A stretch of 64,000 nucleotides of DNA from Lacticaseibacillus jixianensis (GTDB taxonomy: Bacteria; Bacillota; Bacilli; Lactobacillales; Lactobacillaceae): positions 1 to 64,000 of the forward strand of contig NZ_RHOJ01000002.1 in the NCBI RefSeq assembly GCF_003946485.1, read 5' to 3'. The position numbers and the translations under genes are program-made. Each line of letters starts with the position of its first letter. Within the stretch, counting starts at the first letter, position 1. Of this stretch, positions 36,330 through 44,343 are shown piece after piece. The notes under the pieces are model-generated. The model was not told the origin of the DNA, made no database searches, and was given only the letters and a program-made list of their open reading frames with translations.

Positions 36330-37187
36330 ATGGACTTTGAGTATTCTCCTTATCAGGGATCACGCGTGAACTGGCTGACCACGCCGGAGGACCGAGCGGC
36401 GTTCACCGCTCACCGAGAGGGCGCAACGCTGGTTTCCTGCGGCGGCAAGCCGGTCGCGGCACTGACGACCTGGCGCAATCCGCTGCACCCGTACCTGCTG
36501 CGCTTCATGACGATCGCGGCCGCGGCGGCGGATTCGCTGCCGCCAGCACAGCTCGCCGACGCGCTGCTCACCCCGGTGGTCGATCGCGCCAAAAATGCGG
36601 GCCAGCGGGGGATGCTGACGGTGACCACCGACACCCAGTCGCCACTGCGGTCAGCCATGGTGTCGCGCGGGCTGCGCCGGATCCGCACCACGTTCAAGCC
36701 GCACTTGCAGCTTCGTGATGCCCGCACCGCCCCGGTGACCCTGGCGCCTGGGACCCGGCTTTTGACCCAAAGCGATCTGCTGAAGTCAGACACCCTCAGC
36801 ACCACGCTGATCCAAACCGCCTACCTGGCCTACCAGAAGCGCCACGACGTCGATCCGGTCAAGCCGTTCACCGACACCGAATGGGCGCCGCGGATCTTGA
36901 CCGACCTTGAGCCAACTGCCCCGCTGGCCCTGGCCCAGGGCAACAACGTCGTCGCGTACTGCCTGACTTACCTGCGCGGCAATCGCTTGGCGTTTGGCGG
37001 CGCGTGGGGGCAAGACCACGGGCTGTTAGACGGGCTGCTGGCGTACACGCTGCCCGCCCTGGCAAGCCGCTACCAGGTTCTGGAAGGGGACTTCGCCGAC
37101 GTTGACGAAGGCGGCCTTCAGGTCTACATGACCTTCCCGGACCAGCCGGACGCCCAGGAGCAGGCGGCCTACGCCATCCTCTTTTAA
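36330..37187 (+). CDS. GNAT-like acetyltransferase protein
   Basis: A 285-residue protein resembling GNAT family members, with an N-terminal half carrying GGKPVAALTTWRNP and FMTIAAAAADSLPPAQL and a C-terminal half carrying LALAQGNNVVAYCLTYLRG, LAFGGAWG and a terminal YMTFP. The two similar halves suggest a degenerate tandem GNAT. The classical acetyl-CoA loop R/Q-x-x-G-x-G/A is not clear in either half, so function is uncertain. GTGAGGCA precedes ATG 36330. It is the third gene of the cluster. Confidence 0.6.
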   Translation: MDFEYSPYQGSRVNWLTTPEDRAAFTAHREGATLVSCGGKPVAALTTWRNPLHPYLLRFMTIAAAAADSLPPAQLADALLTPVVDRAKNAGQRGMLTVTTDTQSPLRSAMVSRGLRRIRTTFKPHLQLRDARTAPVTLAPGTRLLTQSDLLKSDTLSTTLIQTAYLAYQKRHDVDPVKPFTDTEWAPRILTDLEPTAPLALAQGNNVVAYCLTYLRGNRLAFGGAWGQDHGLLDGLLAYTLPALASRYQVLEGDFADVDEGGLQVYMTFPDQPDAQEQAAYAILF

Positions 37188-37207
37188 CTTCCCCAAAGGA
37201 GCAACGC

Positions 37208-38308
37208 ATGATGAGACCACACCGCAATGCCGCCGGCCGGCTCAAGCCGCGGCCACTCACAAAAGGGGACCACGTGGCCATCGTCAGCCTCTCCGCCGGT
37301 ACACTTGGTGAGCCGGTTGCGGCCCACCAGCTTAAACTGGGCCTAGCGCGGCTCGCCGTGTTTGGGCTCACCCCGAAGATCATGCCGAACGCGCTTGCCG
37401 GGAGCGCGGCGCTTTTGGCCCATCCCGAAGCCCGCGCTGCCGACCTGAAGGCGGCGCTGCTGGACCCTGAGATCTCCGGCATCATCTGCGCGATCGGCGG
37501 GGACGACACGTTTCGGCTGGCGCCTTATCTGATGACTGACCCTGACGTGGTCAAAGCGATTCAAGACCAGCCGAAACTGGTCACCGGGTTTTCCGACACG
37601 ACGATCGACCATCTGATGCTCTACCGGCTCGGGCTGCAGACCTTCTACGGGCCCAATTTCCTGAACGACTTAGCGGAGCTTGATCAAAGTATGCTGCCGT
37701 ACACGCAGGCGACCTTTGCGCATTACTTTGACACTGCGGCGCGCACGCAGATCTGCTCTAGTCCGGTCTGGTACGAGGAGCGCACGGACTTTTCGCCGGC
37801 CGCGTTGGGCACGCCGCGGGTGCGCCATCCCGAGACGCACGGCTTTGAAGTCCTGCGCGGGCAGGGGGTCATCAGTGGCCCCCTGCTGGGCGGCTGTCTG
37901 GAAAGCCTGGATGATCTGCTCGTTGATCACTTGCCGCAAGAAACGGAGATCAGCCAGCGCTTCGGGATTATGCCGTCGCCGACCGAGTGGGCCGGCAAAA
38001 TTCTGTTTATTGAGACCAGCGAGGAGCGCCCGGCGCCTGCGAGCTACCGGCAGATGCTGCAGCACTTGCAGGCGTTTGGCGTGTTCGATCAGGTGGTCGC
38101 GGTCGTTGCCGGCAAACCGCAAAATGAGCGGTACTACGCGGAATACAAGCAGATTCTGCAGGAGGTGACGGCGCCTGATGCGCTGCCATTATTGTTCAAC
38201 GTCAACTTTGGCCACGCTTATCCGCGCACAGCGCTGCCGTACGGGGCGAAAGCTGCGCTGGACTGCGACGCCGGGACGCTGACCATCACCGAGCCGTTTT
38301 TTACTTAA
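37208..38308 (+). CDS. LD-carboxypeptidase family protein (peptidase S66)
   Basis: Serine peptidase of the LdcA/MccF family. LdcA removes the terminal D-Ala from the tetrapeptide in murein recycling; MccF cleaves microcin C-type conjugates. The 366-residue protein has DHVAIVSLSAGTLGEP, the IICAIGGDDTFRLAPYL strand-turn, the nucleophile-region GFSDTTIDHLMLY, where Ser follows GF, and the C-terminal Glu/His region (LFIETSEERP, NVNFGHAYPRTALPYG). The length suits the MccF-like branch. It is last in the cluster and lies 96 bases before two L,D-transpeptidases, which favours a wall role. Confidence 0.85.
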   Translation: MMRPHRNAAGRLKPRPLTKGDHVAIVSLSAGTLGEPVAAHQLKLGLARLAVFGLTPKIMPNALAGSAALLAHPEARAADLKAALLDPEISGIICAIGGDDTFRLAPYLMTDPDVVKAIQDQPKLVTGFSDTTIDHLMLYRLGLQTFYGPNFLNDLAELDQSMLPYTQATFAHYFDTAARTQICSSPVWYEERTDFSPAALGTPRVRHPETHGFEVLRGQGVISGPLLGGCLESLDDLLVDHLPQETEISQRFGIMPSPTEWAGKILFIETSEERPAPASYRQMLQHLQAFGVFDQVVAVVAGKPQNERYYAEYKQILQEVTAPDALPLLFNVNFGHAYPRTALPYGAKAALDCDAGTLTITEPFFT

Positions 38309-38349
38309 ACCTTCAAGGATGACCTATTTCCGTCGTATCGAATACTCCG

Positions 38350-38364
38350 ATTGTATGGTACAAT
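38350..38364 (+). promoter_or_regulatory. -10 region with inverted repeat before the first L,D-transpeptidase
   Basis: ATTGTA-TGG-TACAAT is a perfect inverted repeat whose right arm is a good -10 (TACAAT, extended by TATGG). It lies 40 bases before the start. It may be only a promoter or may also be an operator. Confidence 0.5.
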
Positions 38365-38403
38365 AAGTAACCGAAATATCGTGCATCATTAAGGAGGACG
38401 CGC

Positions 38404-39081
38404 ATGCGTCAGTTTCGTTTCCCTCGTTTAAAGAAAAGGTACCGGCCCTGGTTCTGGGCCTTAGTGGCCGTGATCATTGTCGTTGGCGTTAGCGTCCGCG
38501 TGGCCGCCAGCTTTCACACCGCCGCGTCCACGCCGCGGTCAAGCCAGCTAGCAAAGCCGGCTCATGCAGCGGCCAAATCAGCGGCCAAGGCGAAGCAGCA
38601 GCGCACTGACAAGCCGAAAGCGCACCAGGCGCCGTCAGTTATGCGCACGCCGATCGACTGGCAGCAGCCCTCTGAGACGGTCGCTTACCCCAAGCTAACG
38701 ACCACCGACCACGTGACGCTTCAGGTCAGTTTGGCAAAGCAGCGCGTCTACGTGCTGATCAACGGCAAAACCAGTTACACCATGTACGCCTCAAGTGGGA
38801 TCCACGGCCTCACGCCAAAGGGGCACTTCCAAATCGGCGGGCGCGGGGATCATTTCTACACGCCATCGGAGAAAATGGGGGCGAACTACTGGACGGCATT
38901 TTCCGGTTCGAGCTACCTGTTTCACTCTGTCCCCACTGACATCAACGGCAACTACATCCCGGCAGAGGCGGCCAAGCTGGGCAAGGAGCCCGGCTCCCAC
39001 GGCTGCGTGCGGCTGAGCGTGCCGGACGCCAAGTGGGTCAACCAGACGATCCCAGCAGGCACTCCCGTGATCATCAGCTAA
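38404..39081 (+). CDS. L,D-transpeptidase (YkuD domain), copy 1
   Basis: Membrane-anchored enzyme forming 3-3 peptidoglycan cross-links or attaching proteins. The 225-residue protein has one N-terminal anchor (about 16-38, WFWALVAVIIVVGVSVRVAA), a Lys/Ala/Gln-rich linker, and a YkuD domain with the catalytic motif SHGCVRLSVPDAKWV. LTPKGHFQIGGRG is also typical. The Shine-Dalgarno AAGGAGGA is strong. A terminator separates it from copy 2, so the pair are independent transcripts. Confidence 0.93.
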   Translation: MRQFRFPRLKKRYRPWFWALVAVIIVVGVSVRVAASFHTAASTPRSSQLAKPAHAAAKSAAKAKQQRTDKPKAHQAPSVMRTPIDWQQPSETVAYPKLTTTDHVTLQVSLAKQRVYVLINGKTSYTMYASSGIHGLTPKGHFQIGGRGDHFYTPSEKMGANYWTAFSGSSYLFHSVPTDINGNYIPAEAAKLGKEPGSHGCVRLSVPDAKWVNQTIPAGTPVIIS

Positions 39082-39093
39082 CCGTTCCACCCA

Positions 39094-39118
39094 GGCGCCG
39101 GACTTGAGCGCCTTTTTT
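39094..39118 (+). terminator. Intrinsic terminator of L,D-transpeptidase copy 1
   Basis: GGCGC/GCGCC stem followed by six T. Confidence 0.8.
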
Positions 39119-39198
39119 ATTTGTAAGCGGGCGGGGAGTCTGCTGGAGCCGGCAGAAGTAATGAATAACACACAATTGATTGAGAGAAGGAACCCGAG

Positions 39199-39888
39199 AT
39201 GGAATCGCAGCAGCCAAACCAACCCAGCCAGACGCCGCCCGCAAAGCGCTCGCCGCGCAGGTGGTGGGCCTGGGGCGTCCTGATCGTCATTGGCCTAGCC
39301 GTGACTGGCTTGGCACTGGGTCAACCAGGCCAGCCGGCACGGCCGGCCGTGCAAGCCCAGACGCGGCAGCAGGCAAAGCGGCCGCACTTGGCTAAGCGCG
39401 CTGGCTACGCAAGCAAGGCGAGGCCAGCGCGGCTGATGCGCACGCCGATCGACTGGCACAAGCCGTCGGAAACCGCTGCTTACCCAGTGCTCACGGGTGT
39501 AAAAGACCTGTCAATGACAGTGCGACTGGACCGTCAGCGGGTCTACATCCGCGGCAATGGCAAACGCCTTTACACGATGTACGCTTCAACGGGGGTGGCC
39601 GGCCGAACGCCAGCAGGCCACTTTCGGATTGGCCAGCGCGGACTGCATTTCTTCAACCCCAGTCCGGCGGTGCGCCTAGGGGCCAACTACTGGACCTCGA
39701 TCTACCAAAACCGGATCCTTTTTCACACGGTGCCATTTGATGCCCAGGGCCACTACGACCTCAAGGAGGCAAACGACCTCGGCCTTCGCGCGGGCTCGCA
39801 CGGCTGCGTGCAGTTGAGCATTCCCGACGCCAAGTGGATCTACGACAAGATTCCTGAAGGGACGCCCGTGGTCATCAGTCGGCACTAG
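39199..39888 (+). CDS. L,D-transpeptidase (YkuD domain), copy 2
   Basis: Tandem paralogue of the preceding gene. The 229-residue protein has an N-terminal anchor (about 16-35, WWAWGVLIVIGLAVTGLAL), an Ala/Gln/Lys linker and a YkuD domain with SHGCVQLSIPDAKWIYDKI. Both copies share MRTPIDW, the PSET stretch and TMYAS(S/T)G, so they arose by duplication. They differ in the linker and in the HGCV-R/Q-LS position. The start ATG 39199 follows AGAAGGAA. Two different enzymes may act at different sites or times. Confidence 0.93.
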   Translation: MESQQPNQPSQTPPAKRSPRRWWAWGVLIVIGLAVTGLALGQPGQPARPAVQAQTRQQAKRPHLAKRAGYASKARPARLMRTPIDWHKPSETAAYPVLTGVKDLSMTVRLDRQRVYIRGNGKRLYTMYASTGVAGRTPAGHFRIGQRGLHFFNPSPAVRLGANYWTSIYQNRILFHTVPFDAQGHYDLKEANDLGLRAGSHGCVQLSIPDAKWIYDKIPEGTPVVISRH

Positions 39889-39957
39889 CGGTCAGCTGAC
39901 TTTCACAGGCTGGGCCGGATCATTATGAAATCGCCATCAGTCCTAATATTAAACGAA

Positions 39958-39987
39958 ACCACCAATCATTCGATTGATGGCTTTTTT
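39958..39987 (+). terminator. Intrinsic terminator of L,D-transpeptidase copy 2
   Basis: CCA-C-CAATC with GATTG-A-TGG stem followed by C and six T. Confidence 0.75.
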
Positions 39988-39989
39988 GG

Positions 39990-40876
39990 CATAGGCTGCA
40001 CTTGCATCGGACCAATCTTCCGCTCATCGTGGCTCCGTTCGCTGGTTATATTCACGTTCCAAACGTCATTATGTGGGATAGTGACGTTTAAAACGTGAGG
40101 CCCACGATTCAAGAGTCATGTTCGAAGATATACCGAGATGAAATCGCAATACAAGTTAGCTGAATAAATACGAGGGGAGACCGCTTAGAATCTAGTTAAG
40201 TTGTTAAACTTTTACGAGGTATCCGCCTGCTATATTCTAGTTCACATAATATATATTATACGAAGTAGTGTCTGGGAGCCGGAATCACATAATCAACGAC
40301 AATCTAGCCGTCACTCAGTTCGACAACCTCGTCGGCGAATGCCGTTCAACTTGATTGACCTTTCATTCGCACACCACATCAGCATGCGATCATGTGCTGG
40401 TTAACTTGCCATCTTCTTGAGCATGCAGTGCTGAACTGTCGTCAACGCCAACTCGGTGCCTGGAACCATCATGCCACCAGCTGATCAAGTCTTTCTCAAA
40501 TAGCTGGCGTTTGACTCATGCTGGCATCTTGATTCTGAGGATCTAGGCGGTCGACTGTGCGTCTTCATGGCTGAAAATGCGCCACATTCCATGCTGATCG
40601 TGATATCTATCGTTGACGTATCCTGAGCGCAAAAACACGTCACACTGAATCAATGATCTTAACCAGCCGACCAGCGCTTTATCCTTAGGATCAGTGCCGC
40701 CATGCTGACAGGCATGATCTCTACGTAGCGCGGTTTGCTGCGAATCAACCGGCTTGCTGACGTGAAGTATTCGCAGGCACAATGATAACACGGCCTTTGA
40801 AACTAAACATAACGTTTATTGAAACTAGCATATAATTGCCCGTTTAAAAGTTAGATGTGGCTAACTTTTTACCATA
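39990..40876. other. About 0.9 kb gene-poor, AT-richer stretch
   Basis: No convincing gene. The composition is clearly poorer in GC than both sides, strongest at about 40190-40270 (runs such as ATAATATATATTATA). The longest open frames (67 codons plus at 40201, 82 codons minus at 40543) have no recognisable motif and no good ribosome site. Possible explanations are a decayed foreign insertion, a regulatory region, or an unrecognised RNA gene. Nothing visible allows a choice between them. Confidence 0.6.
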
Positions 40877-40877
40877 A

Positions 40878-40910
40878 CAAAAAAGCAACCGGCGTGAATG
40901 CCCGGTTGCA
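40878..40910 (-). terminator. Intrinsic terminator of the M42 aminopeptidase
   Basis: On the minus strand GCAACCGG pairs with CCGGTTGC, followed by six T. Confidence 0.88.
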
Positions 40911-40919
40911 GTAGCTCTT

Positions 40920-42005
40920 TTAATCAACAGAATTAAACGATTCGATAGTTGCCTTGTCCAGCCGGCGCAGAATTTCCGTGCCCAGCTTGCTGGAAACCTG
41001 GAAATCGCTCAGCGCGGTGAACGTGAAGGCCGTGTGCTCGTAGCGCACTGGGATACCGACAACGATGGTCGGCACACCCTTCCAGTAGCCGATCGCCGCC
41101 CCGTTCTGGCCCCCACCCGTCCGCACGGCCCGGGTGTATGGCAGGTGCAGCTCATCGGCGAGGTCAGCCGCAAACTGCTGGAAATTCGGGTTAGCAATGT
41201 AGGTCGTATCCAGATCCCGCAGCATCGGCCCGGCTTTGACGCGGGTCTGCGACAGCCAGTCGGGCTCGAAGGTGTCGTCGGCCGGCACGCCTTCGTAAAC
41301 AATGGCGATGTCAGGATCCACTTTGCGGGCCGTGACGTACGCGCCGCGGAGCCCCACTTCCTCCTGCGTTGACAGCCCGGCCACGACATCCACGGCTAGG
41401 TCATCGTCCTTGAGGTTGTCAAACGTGTCGATCAGTGCCGCGGCCCCTATGCGATCGTCGAATGCCTTGCCGAAAAACATTCCGTGTTTGGCGTCGTAGT
41501 CGCACTTAACGTCCGGGAAAATCGGGCAGCCCGTGTCGATGGCGTAGTCCTCAAGCGTTTCCTCGCGTGAGGTGCTGCCGACATCGATCGACATGCCAGC
41601 AATGGTTGGCACGGCATTGCGCTCTGCAGCCGTCATGAAGTGCGGCGGTTTGGTCGCAACAACACCGGGCACATACTCGCCGCGCTTGTTGCGAACGACC
41701 ACGCGCATCGCCGGGACATTAGTCGGCACCCAGCCGCCAAGCGTGACGAACTTAATCAAGCCGCTGGGGCGAATGGCTTGGACCATGAAGCCCACTTCAT
41801 CGGCGTGGGCATCCATTTGCACCACGGGCCGATCGCCGGTGTTTTGCTTGCGCGCCGCCAGCGCGTTGAACATACCGTCAATGGTGACGTCGGCGTAAGG
41901 CTTCATCTGGTCGCGGTACAGCCGCACCACGTCTTGTTCAAAGCCCGGCTCGCCGTACGCGTCGGAGAATTGTTTGATCAGGTTGATCTGAGTTTGTTCT
42001 TCCAT
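40920..42005 (-). CDS. pepA: M42 family glutamyl aminopeptidase
   Basis: Dodecameric cytoplasmic metallo-aminopeptidase of family M42; in lactococci PepA releases N-terminal Glu/Asp from peptides. The 361-residue protein has the metal ligands of the family: His in MDAHADEVGF, Asp in AFDDRIGAA, the Glu pair in STQEEVGLRGA, a late acidic ligand in YEGVPADD, and His in YEHTAF. AGGAGG precedes the start at 42005 by about 11 bases. It is monocistronic, with its own terminator. The exact side-chain preference is inferred from family only. Confidence 0.87.
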   Translation of the reverse strand: MEEQTQINLIKQFSDAYGEPGFEQDVVRLYRDQMKPYADVTIDGMFNALAARKQNTGDRPVVQMDAHADEVGFMVQAIRPSGLIKFVTLGGWVPTNVPAMRVVVRNKRGEYVPGVVATKPPHFMTAAERNAVPTIAGMSIDVGSTSREETLEDYAIDTGCPIFPDVKCDYDAKHGMFFGKAFDDRIGAAALIDTFDNLKDDDLAVDVVAGLSTQEEVGLRGAYVTARKVDPDIAIVYEGVPADDTFEPDWLSQTRVKAGPMLRDLDTTYIANPNFQQFAADLADELHLPYTRAVRTGGGQNGAAIGYWKGVPTIVVGIPVRYEHTAFTFTALSDFQVSSKLGTEILRRLDKATIESFNSVD

Positions 42006-42044
42006 TATTTGTATTTGTCCTCCTGAAATGGTTTCGGCTCGGTA

Positions 42045-42090
42045 AATGCCCCGCCCATCCCGCTAAGTGCACCAGCCTTACGCACCTTTG
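42045..42090 (-). repeat. Partial hairpin unit D' (left arm only)
   Basis: Read on the minus strand it starts AAAGGTGCG directly after unit D and includes GCACTTAGCGGGATG, like unit C. It stops before an inner stem can form. Confidence 0.55.
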
Positions 42091-42217
42091 CCTAATCGGG
42101 CTACGGGGTCGACAACGCCCGAGCGGCTAGCTACGCCCCAAGCCTCGCCGCAAAATTCGGCGGCAATGCTCGGGGCTAGGCTAGCCGTCGGGCTAAGGAC
42201 GTCGCCCCTCCGCACCT
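42091..42217 (-). repeat. Nested hairpin element, family I, unit D
   Basis: Minus-strand copy between pepA and ppaC. The outer stem GGGGCGAC (42201-42208) pairs with GTCGACCCC (42105-42113). The loop GTCCTT plus A faces GTT. The middle stem GCCCGA (42188-42193) pairs with TCGGGC (42117-42122). The core is GCTAGCCTAGCCCCGAG and the tip is TGCCGC/GCGGCG. The flanks AAGGTGCGGA and GCCCGATTAGGC match units A and B. It begins just past the ppaC terminator. Confidence 0.85.
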
Positions 42218-42222
42218 TAAAC

Positions 42223-42249
42223 AAAAAGGCCCCGGCAGCTGCCTGAGCC
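42223..42249 (-). terminator. Intrinsic terminator of ppaC
   Basis: On the minus strand GGCTC with GGGCC around AGGCAGCTGCC, followed by five T. Hairpin unit D starts immediately behind it. Confidence 0.75.
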
Positions 42250-42258
42250 TCAGTCAAA

Positions 42259-43191
42259 TTACGCCTCAAAGGCCTTTTGCAGCGGTGGGACGACCTGCTT
42301 CTTGCGGGAAACAACGCCTGGCAGCGCAATGCGGTGATCCGCGTCGAACTTCTGGTTGAAGGCCGCTTCCAGCTTGTCTTCGTTCTTGCCGTAGAAGAAC
42401 CCGGTCGAGTCAGAGTCCAAGATGTTGGTGGCAATCAGCAGGAAGGAGTCATAACCGTTCTTTTCGGCTTCGCTCTTCATGGTCGCCTCAATGGCCGCCT
42501 GGCGCTCGTACACTTCGTTCAGGTCAACGACATTGACCTGGCCGATGCGGACGGAGGAGCCGCCCATATCAAAGCTCTTGGCGTCGCCTTCGACAATGTC
42601 CATGTCTGACTTGGCCGCCAGGTTCGTGCCCGCCTTCAGCATGGCCAGTCCGTATTCCTGCAGGTCGATGCCGGCGATCTTCGCCAGTTCTGGGAGGACC
42701 TTACGCTCAACGTCAGTCGTCGTCGGGCTCTTCAGCAGCAGCGTGTCTGAGATCATGCCGCTTGCCATCAGGCCGGCCAGCTGCGGGCTGATCGTGAAGC
42801 CCTTCTCCTGGAACATCTCGTAAATGACCGAGTTGCAGCTGCCGATCGGCTCTGCCCGGTAGAACAGCGGGGCAGCCGTCTCGAAGTTAGCAATGCGGTG
42901 GTGATCAACAACGGCGGCGATGGTGACATCCTTGATGTCAGCGACGCTCTGCTGGAACTCGTTGTGGTCGACCAGCATGACCGTGTCGGTTTCGTTGGCG
43001 GCGGTCTTGATCACCCGCGGCGTTGCGTGTTTAAAGTAGTTCAGTGCAAACGCGGTCTCAGCGTTCACTTCGCCAAGCGCGACGGCCTCAACGTCGGTGT
43101 TGCCAAGCTGCTTTTGATACTCGGCAAAACTCATTGCGGAGGTAACGGCGTCGGTGTCGGGGTTCTGATGGCCAAAAATCAGTGTTGTCAT
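42259..43191 (-). CDS. ppaC: Manganese-dependent inorganic pyrophosphatase
   Basis: Family II pyrophosphatase pulling biosynthetic reactions forward. The 310-residue DHH-family protein has the metal motifs FGHQNPDTDAVTSA near the N-terminus, VDHNEFQQS, and VVDHHRIANF. The C-terminal DHHA2 domain ends with VSRKKQVVPPL, the SRKKQ substrate motif. The start ATG 43191 follows AAGGGAG. It is monocistronic between its own terminator and the LysR gene. Confidence 0.96.
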   Translation of the reverse strand: MTTLIFGHQNPDTDAVTSAMSFAEYQKQLGNTDVEAVALGEVNAETAFALNYFKHATPRVIKTAANETDTVMLVDHNEFQQSVADIKDVTIAAVVDHHRIANFETAAPLFYRAEPIGSCNSVIYEMFQEKGFTISPQLAGLMASGMISDTLLLKSPTTTDVERKVLPELAKIAGIDLQEYGLAMLKAGTNLAAKSDMDIVEGDAKSFDMGGSSVRIGQVNVVDLNEVYERQAAIEATMKSEAEKNGYDSFLLIATNILDSDSTGFFYGKNEDKLEAAFNQKFDADHRIALPGVVSRKKQVVPPLQKAFEA

Positions 43192-43230
43192 GATTTGACT
43201 CCCTTTTTTCGATTATTGCGCTTACGCGTA

Positions 43231-44196
43231 CTAAACCAGTTTAACACGGTTTTCGGCGACTCGCGACAGGTAATCCTGCTCTTCCAAGTACGCGTCGAAC
43301 CGGTTCAGGAACTGCTCCACCCGCGGGATCGTATCCTTCCCTTTGCGGAAGATGAAGGCCAATTCGAAGGTCACTGCCGGCTCAAACGCCACCGCGTAGG
43401 CATCGATCTCGTCTTGGTGCGCCTGGTAGAACGAGTTCGGCAAGGCGGTGTTGACCCCGGTCAGATTAAGGAACTGCAGCAGCTGAAACGGCGTGGTGAA
43501 CTGGGCCACGATATGCGGGTAGTCGACCATCTGGTTCTTGTACGCCTCGTGCAGGAAGTACGACAGGAAGTACGACTCGGGATACGACACCCACGGCTGC
43601 GCAATGGTGTCGCTGAAGTGCACCCGCTTGCGCTTGGCCAGCTTCTCGTTGTGGTGCAAGAAGAGCAGCTGCTCATCGACGATCTTCCGGCTTTCGTAAG
43701 GCTTCCAATTCTTGATGGTGTCGTCTGGCAGGTACATGATTGCCAGGTCGATCTGGTTGTTTTCGAGCTGTTCCCAGATCTCGTGGCGCGTCATGTTCAG
43801 GAAGATGATCTGCACGTCGGGATTTTCCTTGTAGTACTGCGCCGAAAAGCCGATAAACGCGGAGGACTCGATCGACGCGAGCATGCCGATTTTGATGACC
43901 CCAGAGTTCGCATTGCTGGCCTGCTGGATCTCATCGGTGGCCTGGTTGAGCGTTTCGTAGATCGAATGCGTGGCCTCCAGCATCGTGCGCCCGGCGTCGG
44001 ACAGGTGCAGCTTCTTGCCGACTGAGTAAAACAGCGGGGCCCCCACCGTGCGCTCCAGCTTCTTGATCTGCTGCGTCAGGGCCGGCTGCGTGATCCCCAA
44101 CAGTTGCGCGGCCTGAGTATAGTTCATGGTGTCAGCGAGTTGCAGAAAATACGACAACGTCTTCGATGAGAAAATGCTTTCTTGCTTCGTCTTCAT
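43231..44196 (-). CDS. LysR family transcriptional regulator
   Basis: A 321-residue LysR-type regulator. The winged helix is at about residues 15-75 (MNYTQAAQLLGITQPALTQQ, then KKLERTVGAPLFYSVG). A substrate-binding domain is at about 100-310 (GVIKIGMLASIESSAF, QPWVSYPESYFLSYFL). It sits downstream of pflA but is separated from it by an intrinsic terminator. It could control ppaC, the pfl genes or a distant target. AAAGGAG precedes the ATG. Confidence 0.92.
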   Translation of the reverse strand: MKTKQESIFSSKTLSYFLQLADTMNYTQAAQLLGITQPALTQQIKKLERTVGAPLFYSVGKKLHLSDAGRTMLEATHSIYETLNQATDEIQQASNANSGVIKIGMLASIESSAFIGFSAQYYKENPDVQIIFLNMTRHEIWEQLENNQIDLAIMYLPDDTIKNWKPYESRKIVDEQLLFLHHNEKLAKRKRVHFSDTIAQPWVSYPESYFLSYFLHEAYKNQMVDYPHIVAQFTTPFQLLQFLNLTGVNTALPNSFYQAHQDEIDAYAVAFEPAVTFELAFIFRKGKDTIPRVEQFLNRFDAYLEEQDYLSRVAENRVKLV

Positions 44197-44284
44197 GCTA
44201 TAGCTCCTTTGTCCGGGCCACGCCCACGTACCACATCAACGGCATCTCGATCAATTAATAATTCACTTACTCAATAATAAGGTA

Positions 44285-44321
44285 CAAAAAAAGAAAGAGC
44301 AACTAAAACGTCCTCTTTCTT
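44285..44321 (-). terminator. Intrinsic terminator after pflA
   Basis: Minus-strand AAGAAAGAG with CTCTTTCTT, followed by a T-run. Confidence 0.85.
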
Positions 44322-44343
44322 ATCATAACAATCATCAAATATT

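Noticed and set aside
40201-40404. 67-codon plus-strand frame as a gene
   Set aside because: It starts in a very AT-rich segment without a ribosome site and has no recognisable domain.
40543-40791. 82-codon minus-strand frame as a gene
   Set aside because: No ribosome site, no motif, and atypical composition inside a gene-free stretch.
43231-44196. LysR gene as dedicated regulator of pflBA
   Set aside because: It is downstream of a terminator on the same strand and not divergent from its target as is usual; no evidence links them.
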